DNA of 14,055 nucleotides from Lachnospiraceae bacterium (GTDB lineage: Bacteria; Bacillota; Clostridia; Lachnospirales; Lachnospiraceae): NCBI GenBank assembly GCA_017391545.1, contig JAFOYD010000144.1, positions 1 to 14,055 of the forward strand, in the 5' to 3' direction. Position numbers and translations under genes: made by a program. Below the pieces are notes generated by a model. It had not been told where the DNA came from and did no database searches. It saw nothing but the letters and a program-made list of their open reading frames with translations. Below, piece after piece: positions 1-7,194 of the stretch (position 1 is the stretch's first letter; every line of letters starts with the position of its first letter).

Positions 1-162
1 CTCAGTGTGCGCATTGACTCTCTCTACGCTTGTTAATCCGATAAGCAATGCACTTCGTTTCCGCTTCGCTCCAACTCAGTGTGCGCATTGACTCTCTCTA
101 CGCTTGTTAATCCGATAAGCAATGCACTTCGTTTCCGCTTCGCTCCAACTCAGTGTGCGCAT
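1..162. repeat. 74-bp tandem direct repeat, two full copies plus a 14-bp partial copy
   Basis: Positions 1-74 and 75-148 are identical base for base, and 149-162 repeat the first 14 bases of the unit. The array may continue to the left beyond the window. Each unit has short internal inverted arms, gcattg and caatgc (11-16 and 46-51 in the first copy), so it could fold when transcribed. The unit length is not a multiple of three and no gene is evident in it. Perfect identity suggests recent duplication or ongoing homogenisation. There are no unique spacers, so it is not a CRISPR array. Confidence 0.95.
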
Positions 163-168
163 GCGCAC
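155..168. repeat. 14-bp perfect palindrome at the end of the repeat array
   Basis: GTGCGCATGCGCAC is its own reverse complement. Its left half is the start of the truncated third repeat unit (gtgcgcat). Its right half departs from the unit, as if two copies of the element met head to head here. It sits just outside the gltBD terminator hairpin. A role as a protein-binding site or recombination junction is possible but unsupported. Confidence 0.6.
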
Positions 169-171
169 TAT

Positions 172-232
172 ATAAAAAGAAAGAAGAAGTCAATTGCAAG
201 CAAGCTTGCATTGTCTTCTTCTTTCTTTTTAT
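172..232 (-). terminator. Long hairpin, probable gltBD transcription terminator (possibly bidirectional)
   Basis: Arms 172-189 and 215-232 are perfectly complementary over 18 bp. After a T-T mismatch the stem continues with 191-194/210-213, a one-base bulge, and 196-200/205-209, closing on a four-base loop. Read from gltD (minus strand), the 3' arm ends in a U-rich run, CUUUCUUUUUAU, eight bases past the gltD stop codon. The outer stem is A/U-rich, so it is less GC-dense than a textbook terminator. The plus-strand reading also ends in a U-rich run, so the hairpin could act in both directions. Confidence 0.7.
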
Positions 233-253
233 GCATTGCTTATTGGATTAACA
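232..253 (-). repeat. Inverted partial copy of the 74-bp repeat overlapping the gltD stop codon
   Basis: These 22 bases match the reverse complement of 31-52 (and of 105-126) with a single difference at 244. The segment contains the gltD TAA stop (240-242) and its last codons. Either the repeat arose from the gltD end or an inverted copy of the element landed at the end of gltD and now supplies its last residues. Confidence 0.8.
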
Positions 254-1733
254 TGTTTGAGTATCCCATGAGGCTTTCGTCGACTTCATGGGCGCACTCG
301 CGACCTTGGCGGATTGCCTTGACAACGAGGGACTGTCCTGTGTGCATATCGCCAGCGACGAAGACGTTTTCCACATTGGTTCTGAACTTGCCAGGTGCAG
401 TCTTGACATTGGTGCGGGCATCGAGTTCAACCTTGAACGCATCCGTTACATATTTCTGACTGCCAAGGAAGCCTGCCGCAATCAGTACGATCTGAGCTTC
501 TAAGATCTGCTCACTTCCTTCGATCTCCTTCATGTTCATTCTGCCTGTCTCCGGGTCTTTCTCCCATGCAAGCTTTACGATCTTTACAGCTGAAAGGTTA
601 CCGTTCTTATCCTTGATAAACTCCTTGACGGTAGACTCGTAGATACGTGGATCATGACCATACACTGCAATTGCTTCCTCCTGACCGTAATCTGTCTTGC
701 AGATTTTTGGCCATTCAGGCCATGGATTGTTTGCTGCTCTTGTATCAGGAGCCTTTGGCATCATCTCGATCTGTGTCACTGACTTAGCGCCAAGTCGGAT
801 AGATGTACCAACGCAGTCATTACCTGTATCACCACCACCGATAATGATCACATTTTTATCCTTTGTTGAGACATACGTATTGTCAGCAAGGTTCGAATCG
901 AGCAGACTCTTTGTCACGCCTTTGAGGAAATCAACTGCAAAGTAAATCCCCTTTGCGTCCCTTCCCGGTGCATTGATGTCCCTTGGATTTGATGCGCCAC
1001 AGGCAAGAACCACCCTGTCAAAGCCCTCAACAAGCTTCTTGGACTTTGCATCTTTTCCGATATCTGCATTCGTGACAAACTTCACGCCCTCCTGCTCCAT
1101 AACCTTGATCTTGCGGTCAATGATATGCTTCTCAAGCTTCATGTTCGGAATTCCATACATCAGAAGTCCGCCGACACGGTCACTTCTCTCAAATACCGTA
1201 ACATTGTGACCGCGCTTATTTAACTGGTCAGCTACTGCCAGACCTGCCGGGCCGCTTCCGACAACAGCAACCGTCTTGTTTGTACGCACCTTTGGAGGAT
1301 CGGCTGCTGCCAGACCTGTCTTGTATGCGTTCTCAATAATCGCATACTCATTTTCTTTTGTGGCTACCGCATCACCATTTAGGCCGCAGGTACAGGCATT
1401 TTCACAGAGTGCAGGACATACCCTGGATGTAAATTCCGGGAAATTGTTTGTCTTTTTAAGTCTGTTGTATGCACTCTTCCAGTTTCCTGTATAGACCAGA
1501 TCATTCCATTCGGGAACGAGATTGTGCAGAGGACAACCGGAAGTCATCCCTGCAATCGTCATTCCAGCCTGGCAAAAGGGTACACCACATTCCATGCATC
1601 TGGCGCCCTGCTTTTGCTGCTCCTCCATAGGAAGATGCTCATGAAACTCATTAAAATGCTTTATTCTCTCCTTTGGCGATTCTGCCGCAGAGGTTTTTCT
1701 CTCATATTCTAAAAATCCTGTTGGCTTTCCCAT
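240..1733 (-). CDS. gltD: Glutamate synthase (NADPH) small subunit
   Basis: This 497-residue protein is the electron-input subunit of glutamate synthase. It oxidises NADPH through FAD and passes electrons via iron-sulfur clusters to GltB. The N-terminal domain has two cysteine groups that ligate Fe-S clusters: C46, C49, C54, C67 and C106, C110, C114, C116. An FAD-binding Rossmann motif (VVGSGPAGLAVA) lies at 157-168 and the NADPH-binding motif (IIGGGDTGND) at 297-306. A second FAD contact, FVAGDMHTGQ, is near 458-467. Length is near the family norm. The ATG at 1733 is supported by AGGAGG at 1745-1750, which overlaps the gltB stop codon; the gap between the genes is 15 bp, so the two are co-transcribed and probably translationally coupled. 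The last few residues (MLIQ) are encoded in DNA shared with the 74-bp repeat, so the extreme C-terminus may be a recent change. Identification is firm. Confidence 0.97.
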   Translation of the reverse strand: MGKPTGFLEYERKTSAAESPKERIKHFNEFHEHLPMEEQQKQGARCMECGVPFCQAGMTIAGMTSGCPLHNLVPEWNDLVYTGNWKSAYNRLKKTNNFPEFTSRVCPALCENACTCGLNGDAVATKENEYAIIENAYKTGLAAADPPKVRTNKTVAVVGSGPAGLAVADQLNKRGHNVTVFERSDRVGGLLMYGIPNMKLEKHIIDRKIKVMEQEGVKFVTNADIGKDAKSKKLVEGFDRVVLACGASNPRDINAPGRDAKGIYFAVDFLKGVTKSLLDSNLADNTYVSTKDKNVIIIGGGDTGNDCVGTSIRLGAKSVTQIEMMPKAPDTRAANNPWPEWPKICKTDYGQEEAIAVYGHDPRIYESTVKEFIKDKNGNLSAVKIVKLAWEKDPETGRMNMKEIEGSEQILEAQIVLIAAGFLGSQKYVTDAFKVELDARTNVKTAPGKFRTNVENVFVAGDMHTGQSLVVKAIRQGRECAHEVDESLMGYSNMLIQ

Positions 1734-1748
1734 CTTTCAATTCTCCTC

Positions 1749-4700
1749 CTATTTGCGTGTATTTGCATAGAATGCTTCGATCTGAGCCTGCTCTGCGCTA
1801 AGCCCTTTCTCCTCCATCTGTACGATGGTCTTGAGCATTCTGTCATAGTCATAAGGTATAATCTTCTTGAACTTCGGCAGATATTCACCAAAATTATTCA
1901 AGATTTCCTTACCCTTTTCGGAGTTGGTATATGCCACATGCTCTTTGATCATTTCCTTCAGCTCTGCCACATCATACTTGTTGGTAATCTCGCTCATGGA
2001 AACCATCTCTTTGTTCACTCTCATATACAGGTCGTTATCTTCATCCAGCACATATGCGATACCACCGCTCATACCTGCCGCAAAGTTCTTACCAGTACCA
2101 CCAAGTACTACGACACGTCCACCTGTCATGTACTCGCAGCCATGATCGCCAACACCCTCTACAACTGCAACCGCACCGGAGTTTCTGACACAGAAACGTT
2201 CTCCCGCAACACCGTTGATAAATGCCTTACCGCTTGTCGCACCATACAATGCCACGTTACCGACAATGATATTCTCGTCCTGCTTAAAGCGGCTTCCCTT
2301 TGGAGGATATACGATCAGCTTACCACCTGACAAGCCCTTACCAAAGTAGTCATTGGAATCACCGACAAGCTCCAGTGTCAGACCATTTGGAATAAATGCG
2401 CCAAAACTCTGACCACCTGCACCATTACACAGTACGCGGAAAGTATCGTCCTCAAGCGTATCATGATAACGCTTTGTGATTTCCGAGCCAAAAATCGTAC
2501 CGAAGGAGCGGTCTGTATTGGTGACATCGACTTCGATGCTGCGTTTCTGCTTTGCAGCAAGCGCACCGCCAAGCTGTTTCAGCAATACTCTCTCATCCAG
2601 TGTCTTTTCCAGCTCAAAGTCGTATACCTGCTTCGGATCAAATACGACCTTCTCCTTTTCATACGGGTTATTCAAAATCAGGCTCAGGTCAAGCTTCACA
2701 GTTCCTTCCGGAAGCTGCTCCCTCATCTTCAGAAGATCGGTACGTCCTACCAGTTCATCAACCGTCCTTACACCAAGTTCTGCCATGTACTCCCGAAGTT
2801 CCTGAGCGATAAATCTCATAAAGTTGATGACATACTCAGGTTTTCCTTTGAAACGCTTTCTAAGCTCCGGATTCTGTGTTGCAATACCTACAGGGCAGGT
2901 ATCTAGATTACATACACGCATCATGACGCATCCCATTGTTACAAGTGGAGCTGTGGCAAAACCAAATTCCTCTGCACCAAGAATTGCTGCAATGGCAACA
3001 TCACGTCCTGTCATTAGCTTACCGTCTGTCTCGATACGTACTTTATTTCTCAGTCCATTCTGGATCAGTGTCTGATGGGTCTCAGCCAGACCAAGCTCCC
3101 ACGGAAGTCCCGCATTGTGGATAGAGCTCTTTGGTGCCGCTCCTGTACCTCCGTCGTAACCGGAAATCAGCACGACCTGTGCGCCTGCCTTTGCAACACC
3201 TGCTGCAACCGTACCGACACCAGCCTCGGAAACAAGCTTCACACTGATTCTTGCATCCTTGTTGGAATTCTTTAAGTCATAAATAAGCTGTGCAAGGTCC
3301 TCGATCGAATAAATATCATGATGAGGTGGGGGAGAAATCAAGCCTACACCAGGTGTTGAATGTCTCGTCTTAGCTACCCATGGATAGACCTTACCTGCAG
3401 GCAGATGTCCACCTTCACCAGGCTTAGCGCCCTGTGCCATCTTGATCTGAATCTCCTCTGCACTTACCAGATACTGGCTGGTAACACCGAAACGTCCACT
3501 TGCCACCTGCTTGATTGCAGAGCACCGGTTCAGTCCGTCAGGACCTACAACCAGACGGTCTAAGTCCTCACCACCCTCACCAGAGTTTGATTTACCATGA
3601 ATCATGTTCATGGCGATTGCAAGTGTCTCGTGTGCTTCCTTTGAAATCGAACCATACGACATGGCACCTGTCTTAAATCTGGTGACAATGCTGTCTACGC
3701 TCTCTACTTCGTCAATCGAAATTCCCTTCTTGGGATAGTTAAAGTCTAACAGTCCTCGGATATTTTTTACGCTGTCCTCTGCAGTAATCAGATCTGAATA
3801 CTGCTTGAACATCTCATAATCACCCCTCTGGGTTGACTGCTGAAGCAGATGAATTGTCGCAGGATTGTATAAATGCTCCTCTGCGCCGCTTCTTGCCTTG
3901 TGCTGTCCGGGGCTGTCAAGTGTCAGGTCTGTAGCAAGTCCGAGTGGATCGAACGCGCGTGAATGAAGGTCATCAAATTCCTTCGCAATATCCTGCAGAG
4001 TAATACCGCCCACTCTGCAGACAGTATTGGTGAAATATTTATTGACCACATCCTGATCAATACCGATTGCCTCAAAAATCTGTGAGCCCTGGTAAGACTG
4101 AATAGTCGAAATACCCATCTTGGATGCAATCTTTACGATACCATGGAGAATGGCGTCATTATAGTCGTCAACTGCCGCATGATAATCCTTATCAAGCATT
4201 CCGTTATCGATCAGTTCCTTGATGGACTCCTGTGCAAGATATGGATTGACCGCGCAGGCACCATAGCCGATTAGTGTCGCAAAGTCATGTACCTCTCTTG
4301 GCTCGGCAGACTCAATGATCAGTGCCACACTCGTTCTTTTCTTGGTTCTTACCAAGTGCTTCTGCATTGCAGATACCGCCAACAGAGAAGGAATCGCTAC
4401 ATGGTTCTCATCCACGCCACGGTCGGAAAGAATGATGATGTTGACACCCTCACGGTATGCACGGTCAACCTCTACATACAGACGGTCAATGGCACGTTCC
4501 AGGCTGGTATTCTTATAATAAATGATTGGAATGACTTCTACCTTAAAGCCCTCACGCTTCATGTTCTTGATCTTTAAAAGGTCTGTCGTCGTGAGGATTG
4601 GATTATTGACCTTCAATACATTACAGTTCTTCTCCGTATCCTGTAACAGGTTTCCGTCCTTACCAATATATACAGTCGTTGATGTAACGACCTCCTCACG

Positions 4701-6290
4701 GATCGCATCAATTGGAGGGTTCGTCACCTGTGCAAACTGCTGCTTAAAATAATGAGAAAGCTGATGATGCGTCTTTGACAATACCGGAATCGGTGTGTCC
4801 ACGCCCATGGCTCCGATGCTTTCACTTCCATTTTTTGCCATTGGAAGAATACTCGTCTTGAGCTCATCGTAGGTATAACCAAATGCTTTCTGCATACGCT
4901 GTCTTTCCTCATAAGTATACTCAGGCACTCTCACGTTTGGTATCTTCAGATCCTTTAAAGAAACCAGATTCGAGTCAATCCATTCACCATAAGGACGTCT
5001 CTTGGCATATTTTTCTTTCAAGGTATCATCATCAATGACCTCACCCTTTACCGTATCGACCAGCAGCATCTTGCCGGGCCGAAGTCTGTCTTTTTTTACA
5101 ATTTTAGTTTGATCGACCGGAAGGACACCAACCTCTGATGAGAGAATCAGCTGATCATCTGATGTAATGTAATAACGGGACGGTCTAAGTCCATTTCTGT
5201 CAAGTACAGCGCCCATGATATCACCGTCTGAAAACAGGATTGATGCAGGGCCATCCCACGGCTCCATCATCGTTGCATAATACTGGTAAAAGTCCTTCTT
5301 CGACTGAGACATTGTCTTGTTGTTCGCCCATGGCTCCGGAATGGTAATCATCACTGCCAGTGGAAGCTCCATTCCACTCATAACGAGAAATTCCAGTGTA
5401 TTATCAAGCATAGCTGAGTCAGAACCCTGCGCATTGACAACCGGAAGCACCTTGTGGAACTCATGGCTCAAAAACTCTGATTCCATGTTCTCCTCACGCG
5501 CGATCATCTTATCCACATTACCGCGGATCGTGTTGATCTCACCGTTATGTACGATAAAGCGGTTCGGATGTGCTCTCTCCCAGCTTGGGTTCGTATTCGT
5601 AGAGAAACGGGAATGTACAATGGCAATCGCTGACAAATAGTCGTTGCTTTGCAAATCCTTGAAAAAGGTTCTAAGCTGTTTTACAAGGAACATACCCTTA
5701 TATACAATTGTCCTGCTGCTCAATGAAACAACATAGGTGTTATCAGAACTCTGTTCAAACACACGTCTTGCAATATAGAGCCTTCTGTCAAAAGCAAGCC
5801 CTTTTTCAACATTTGCAGGTTTTTTTACAAATGCCTGCATGATGTACGGCATACATTCTACAGCCTTATGTCCGAGAACAGTGGGCACACACGGTACTTC
5901 TCTCCAGCCCAGGAATTCAAGTCCTTCCTTCTCAACGATAATCTCAAACATCTTCTTTGCCTGATTTCTCTTGAGCTCATCCTGTGGGAAGAAAAACATA
6001 CCGACACCGTACTCTCTCTCATCGCCAAGCTCGATGCCAAGGGGCTTTGTAACCTTGACAAAAAAGCTGTGACAGATTTGAACCAGAATACCTACACCGT
6101 CGCCTGTCTTTCCTTCAGCGTCCTTACCTGCTCTGTGCTCTAGGTTCTCTACAATTTTCAGGGCATTCTCCACAGTCTCTCGGGTCTTGGTGCCCTTGAT
6201 GTTGACAACAGCACCGATACCGCAGTTGTCATGTTCAAATTCTGCTCTGTGAAGTGGTGCATCAGGGACATTCATTTTTGCATCAAACAT
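1749..6290 (-). CDS. gltB: Glutamate synthase (NADPH) large subunit
   Basis: This 1513-residue protein makes two glutamates from glutamine and 2-oxoglutarate in the cytoplasm, with electrons from GltD. The class II glutaminase domain starts at C23 (DNCGIGAVVN). In this family a short propeptide, here 22 residues, is removed to expose that cysteine as the N-terminal nucleophile. A central linking domain follows at roughly 470-770. The FMN-binding synthase domain covers about 850-1220, with GGTGAAPKSS at 1047-1056 and the 3Fe-4S ligands C1121, C1127 and C1132 in the expected C-x5-C-x4-C spacing. The glycine-rich beta-helix GXGXG domain covers about 1270-1420. Length is normal. The ATG at 6290 has AAGGAG at 6299-6304, eight bases upstream. 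It is the first gene of the gltB-gltD operon. In Bacillus subtilis the equivalent genes are called gltA and gltB. No gltC-type regulator is adjacent. Confidence 0.98.
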   Translation of the reverse strand: MFDAKMNVPDAPLHRAEFEHDNCGIGAVVNIKGTKTRETVENALKIVENLEHRAGKDAEGKTGDGVGILVQICHSFFVKVTKPLGIELGDEREYGVGMFFFPQDELKRNQAKKMFEIIVEKEGLEFLGWREVPCVPTVLGHKAVECMPYIMQAFVKKPANVEKGLAFDRRLYIARRVFEQSSDNTYVVSLSSRTIVYKGMFLVKQLRTFFKDLQSNDYLSAIAIVHSRFSTNTNPSWERAHPNRFIVHNGEINTIRGNVDKMIAREENMESEFLSHEFHKVLPVVNAQGSDSAMLDNTLEFLVMSGMELPLAVMITIPEPWANNKTMSQSKKDFYQYYATMMEPWDGPASILFSDGDIMGAVLDRNGLRPSRYYITSDDQLILSSEVGVLPVDQTKIVKKDRLRPGKMLLVDTVKGEVIDDDTLKEKYAKRRPYGEWIDSNLVSLKDLKIPNVRVPEYTYEERQRMQKAFGYTYDELKTSILPMAKNGSESIGAMGVDTPIPVLSKTHHQLSHYFKQQFAQVTNPPIDAIREEVVTSTTVYIGKDGNLLQDTEKNCNVLKVNNPILTTTDLLKIKNMKREGFKVEVIPIIYYKNTSLERAIDRLYVEVDRAYREGVNIIILSDRGVDENHVAIPSLLAVSAMQKHLVRTKKRTSVALIIESAEPREVHDFATLIGYGACAVNPYLAQESIKELIDNGMLDKDYHAAVDDYNDAILHGIVKIASKMGISTIQSYQGSQIFEAIGIDQDVVNKYFTNTVCRVGGITLQDIAKEFDDLHSRAFDPLGLATDLTLDSPGQHKARSGAEEHLYNPATIHLLQQSTQRGDYEMFKQYSDLITAEDSVKNIRGLLDFNYPKKGISIDEVESVDSIVTRFKTGAMSYGSISKEAHETLAIAMNMIHGKSNSGEGGEDLDRLVVGPDGLNRCSAIKQVASGRFGVTSQYLVSAEEIQIKMAQGAKPGEGGHLPAGKVYPWVAKTRHSTPGVGLISPPPHHDIYSIEDLAQLIYDLKNSNKDARISVKLVSEAGVGTVAAGVAKAGAQVVLISGYDGGTGAAPKSSIHNAGLPWELGLAETHQTLIQNGLRNKVRIETDGKLMTGRDVAIAAILGAEEFGFATAPLVTMGCVMMRVCNLDTCPVGIATQNPELRKRFKGKPEYVINFMRFIAQELREYMAELGVRTVDELVGRTDLLKMREQLPEGTVKLDLSLILNNPYEKEKVVFDPKQVYDFELEKTLDERVLLKQLGGALAAKQKRSIEVDVTNTDRSFGTIFGSEITKRYHDTLEDDTFRVLCNGAGGQSFGAFIPNGLTLELVGDSNDYFGKGLSGGKLIVYPPKGSRFKQDENIIVGNVALYGATSGKAFINGVAGERFCVRNSGAVAVVEGVGDHGCEYMTGGRVVVLGGTGKNFAAGMSGGIAYVLDEDNDLYMRVNKEMVSMSEITNKYDVAELKEMIKEHVAYTNSEKGKEILNNFGEYLPKFKKIIPYDYDRMLKTIVQMEEKGLSAEQAQIEAFYANTRK

Positions 6291-6357
6291 CTCATTTTCT
6301 CCTTATCTTCATCCATAAATTAGTTTAACATTTGTGTATACTGCCTATTTTTTGCCG

Positions 6358-6386
6358 ATTATACAACGATTTTGTCGAGTTGTAAA
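6358..6386 (-). promoter_or_regulatory. Sigma-A-type promoter of gltBD
   Basis: On the minus strand a -35 box TTTACA (6381-6386) and a perfect -10 box TATAAT (6358-6363) are separated by 17 bp. Transcription would start near 6351, giving a leader of about 60 nt before the gltB ATG. The spacer carries ACAAC and GTTGT half-sites (6363-6367 and 6379-6383), a weak dyad that could bind a repressor. The start site is inferred. Confidence 0.8.
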
Positions 6387-6404
6387 CCTGCCGAATGCTG
6401 GAAA

Positions 6405-6454
6405 TTGTCAGATAATCTGTAATTTTTTGTGTTCATGATGTTTTTATCTGACAA
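6405..6454. promoter_or_regulatory. 11-bp inverted repeat upstream of the gltB promoter, candidate regulator site
   Basis: TTGTCAGATAA (6405-6415) and TTATCTGACAA (6444-6454) are perfect reverse complements 28 bp apart. The first arm overlaps a smaller dyad, CAGAT-a-ATCTG (6409-6419). Relative to the inferred gltB start the two arms are centred at about -59 and -98, suitable for an activator dimer or for looping. The regulator is unknown. An RNA hairpin is an alternative, but the 28-nt loop makes it less likely. Confidence 0.45.
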
Positions 6455-6460
6455 AAGCAT

Positions 6461-6507
6461 AAAAAAAAGCAGCCAAAAAACGTTATATTGAACCGCCTTT
6501 GGTTGCT
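6461..6507 (-). terminator. Intrinsic terminator of the short transcript upstream of gltB
   Basis: The stem pairs 6498-6507 with 6468-6477: ten positions with one A-C mismatch in the minus-strand RNA, and some further inner pairing possible. It is followed in the minus direction by eight T residues (6461-6468, one of them shared with the stem). The U-tract is only on the minus side, which fixes the direction. No minus-strand protein gene lies immediately upstream, so the natural client is the transcript from the promoter at 6534-6562. Confidence 0.7.
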
Positions 6508-6527
6508 TCCATTTACTATATTGCATT
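6461..6527 (-). ncRNA. Candidate small RNA or attenuated leader upstream of gltB
   Basis: A near-consensus promoter (6534-6562) would start transcription near 6527 on the minus strand. A hairpin followed by eight U residues begins within about 20 nt of that start, so the product would be roughly 65 nt. The gltB promoter lies about 75-100 bp further on in the same direction. The unit may therefore be a free-standing small RNA, or a second gltB promoter whose output depends on read-through. A weak alternative pairing, AACC with GGTT around a six-base loop (6489-6504 area), would compete with the terminator stem. No known RNA family was recognised. Confidence 0.4.
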
Positions 6528-6533
6528 TTACAC

Positions 6534-6562
6534 ATTATAAAAAATTTTTTTTGATTTGTAAA
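6534..6562 (-). promoter_or_regulatory. Second sigma-A-type promoter, near-duplicate of the gltB promoter
   Basis: On the minus strand TTTACA (6557-6562), a 17-bp spacer and TATAAT (6534-6539) form the same arrangement as the gltB promoter. Counted from the GG preceding the -35 box through the -10 box, the two promoters match at 24 of 31 positions. The spacer holds a run of eight A followed by T residues, likely bent DNA. Confidence 0.7.
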
Positions 6563-6630
6563 CCCTTTTTTATCATTTTTTTCATAAAGCGTCTATTTTG
6601 TGCACAATAACAGATTGAAACAGGTTACAC

Positions 6631-6659
6631 GTGACTTTTTTTAGGAACAATAGTATACT
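6631..6659 (+). promoter_or_regulatory. Probable promoter of the flavin-reductase-like gene
   Basis: GTGACT (6631-6636) and TATACT (6654-6659) are 17 bp apart, close to the sigma-A consensus and 31 bp before the ATG. Just upstream is a 10-bp palindrome, TTGTGCACAA (6598-6607), of unknown meaning. The promoter is divergent from the two gltB-side promoters. Confidence 0.5.
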
Positions 6660-6675
6660 GAAATAAAAAGGTTTG

Positions 6676-6682
6676 AAAGGAG
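6676..6682 (+). promoter_or_regulatory. Ribosome-binding site that fixes the start of the flavin-reductase-like gene
   Basis: AAAGGAG lies eight bases before ATG 6691. An in-frame TTG at 6673 sits directly against this site and would have no ribosome-binding site of its own, so the ATG is preferred. Confidence 0.85.
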
Positions 6683-6690
6683 ATTTTGTT

Positions 6691-7194
6691 ATGCATGTTT
6701 TTCAGCCCATTCCAGTTGACACACTGGAATTCAATCCCTTTGAGGCAATCGGAAAAGACTGGGCTCTTGTGTCTGCCGGTTCTAAGCAGAAAGCAAATAC
6801 CATGACTGTAAGCTGGGGCGGTGTCGGTGTCCTCTGGGGCAAAAACGTTGCCTTTATCTTTGTACGTGACTCAAGATACACAAAGGAATTTATCGATAAC
6901 GGTGATTTCTTCTCCATTTCCTTTTTGGGAAAAAATCACAAGGAAGCCCTGAACTACTGTGGTTCTCACTCCGGACGCGATGTCGACAAGATTGCAGAGG
7001 CTGGTCTTACATGGAATTACAAACATTCCATACCATTTATCGACGAGGGAGAATTTGTCCTGCTCTGCCAGAAATTGTCTGCCACCAAACTGACTGAGGA
7101 TTCTTTTCTGTCCCCGGACATCAAAAAATGGTATGCAGACGGAGACCTGCATACCATGTATATTGCTGAAATCATCGAAGCAATGGCAAGATAA
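6691..7194 (+). CDS. Flavin-reductase-like FMN-binding split-barrel protein
   Basis: This is a soluble protein of 167 residues. The N-terminal stretch NPFEAIGKDWALVSAGS, then NTMTVSWGGVGVLWGK, then an arginine-containing FVRDSRYTKEF, is typical of small flavoproteins of the flavin reductase-like family, which bind FMN in a split beta-barrel. They reduce flavin or another substrate with NAD(P)H, or simply carry FMN; the substrate here cannot be told. It has no signal peptide or membrane segment. The start is ATG 6691 with AAAGGAG eight bases upstream. It is a single gene, divergent from gltB across a 400-bp regulatory region. Its stop codon (7192-7194) directly abuts the stop of the convergent CPBP gene with no bases between. 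Codons near its 3' end also form a terminator for the opposite strand (7122-7157). No strong terminator of its own was found downstream. Confidence 0.85.
   Translation: MHVFQPIPVDTLEFNPFEAIGKDWALVSAGSKQKANTMTVSWGGVGVLWGKNVAFIFVRDSRYTKEFIDNGDFFSISFLGKNHKEALNYCGSHSGRDVDKIAEAGLTWNYKHSIPFIDEGEFVLLCQKLSATKLTEDSFLSPDIKKWYADGDLHTMYIAEIIEAMAR
7122..7157 (-). terminator. Terminator of the addBA-HAD-CPBP operon, nested in the convergent gene
   Basis: ATGGTATGCAG (7128-7138) and CTGCATACCAT (7147-7157) form a perfect 11-bp stem with an eight-base loop. Read on the minus strand it is followed by TTTTTTG (7122-7128, the first T being the last base of the stem). It lies 38 bp beyond the CPBP stop codon, as expected for the end of that operon. 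The same bases encode the KKWYADGDLHTM region of the flavin-reductase-like protein. On the plus strand no U-run follows the stem, so that gene's own mRNA should not be stopped here. Confidence 0.8.

Noticed and set aside
1..148. CRISPR array
   Set aside because: The units are contiguous and identical, with no unique spacers and no cas genes.
79..459. Plus-strand reading frame across the repeats and the end of gltD
   Set aside because: It spans the repeat array, the hairpin and the antisense of gltD, lacks a ribosome-binding site, and its product has no recognisable character.
6392..6406. Possible CodY box near the gltB -35 region
   Set aside because: It has six mismatches to the 15-base consensus, too many to support.
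6359..6526. 55-codon open reading frame on the minus strand upstream of gltB
   Set aside because: Its ATG falls at the inferred transcript start with no ribosome-binding site. The frame runs through a terminator hairpin with its U-tract and ends inside the gltB -10 box, and the peptide resembles nothing recognised. Chance opening in AT-rich DNA is more likely; a leaderless peptide is not fully excluded.
6598..6607. TTGTGCACAA palindrome as a Rex (redox) operator
   Set aside because: Rex sites have TTGTG and CACAA half-sites spread over about 18 bp; here they abut. It is noted only as a short palindrome.
6673..6690. Upstream TTG start for the flavin-reductase-like gene
   Set aside because: The TTG directly abuts the ribosome-binding site and has none of its own; ATG 6691 is spaced correctly from AAAGGAG.
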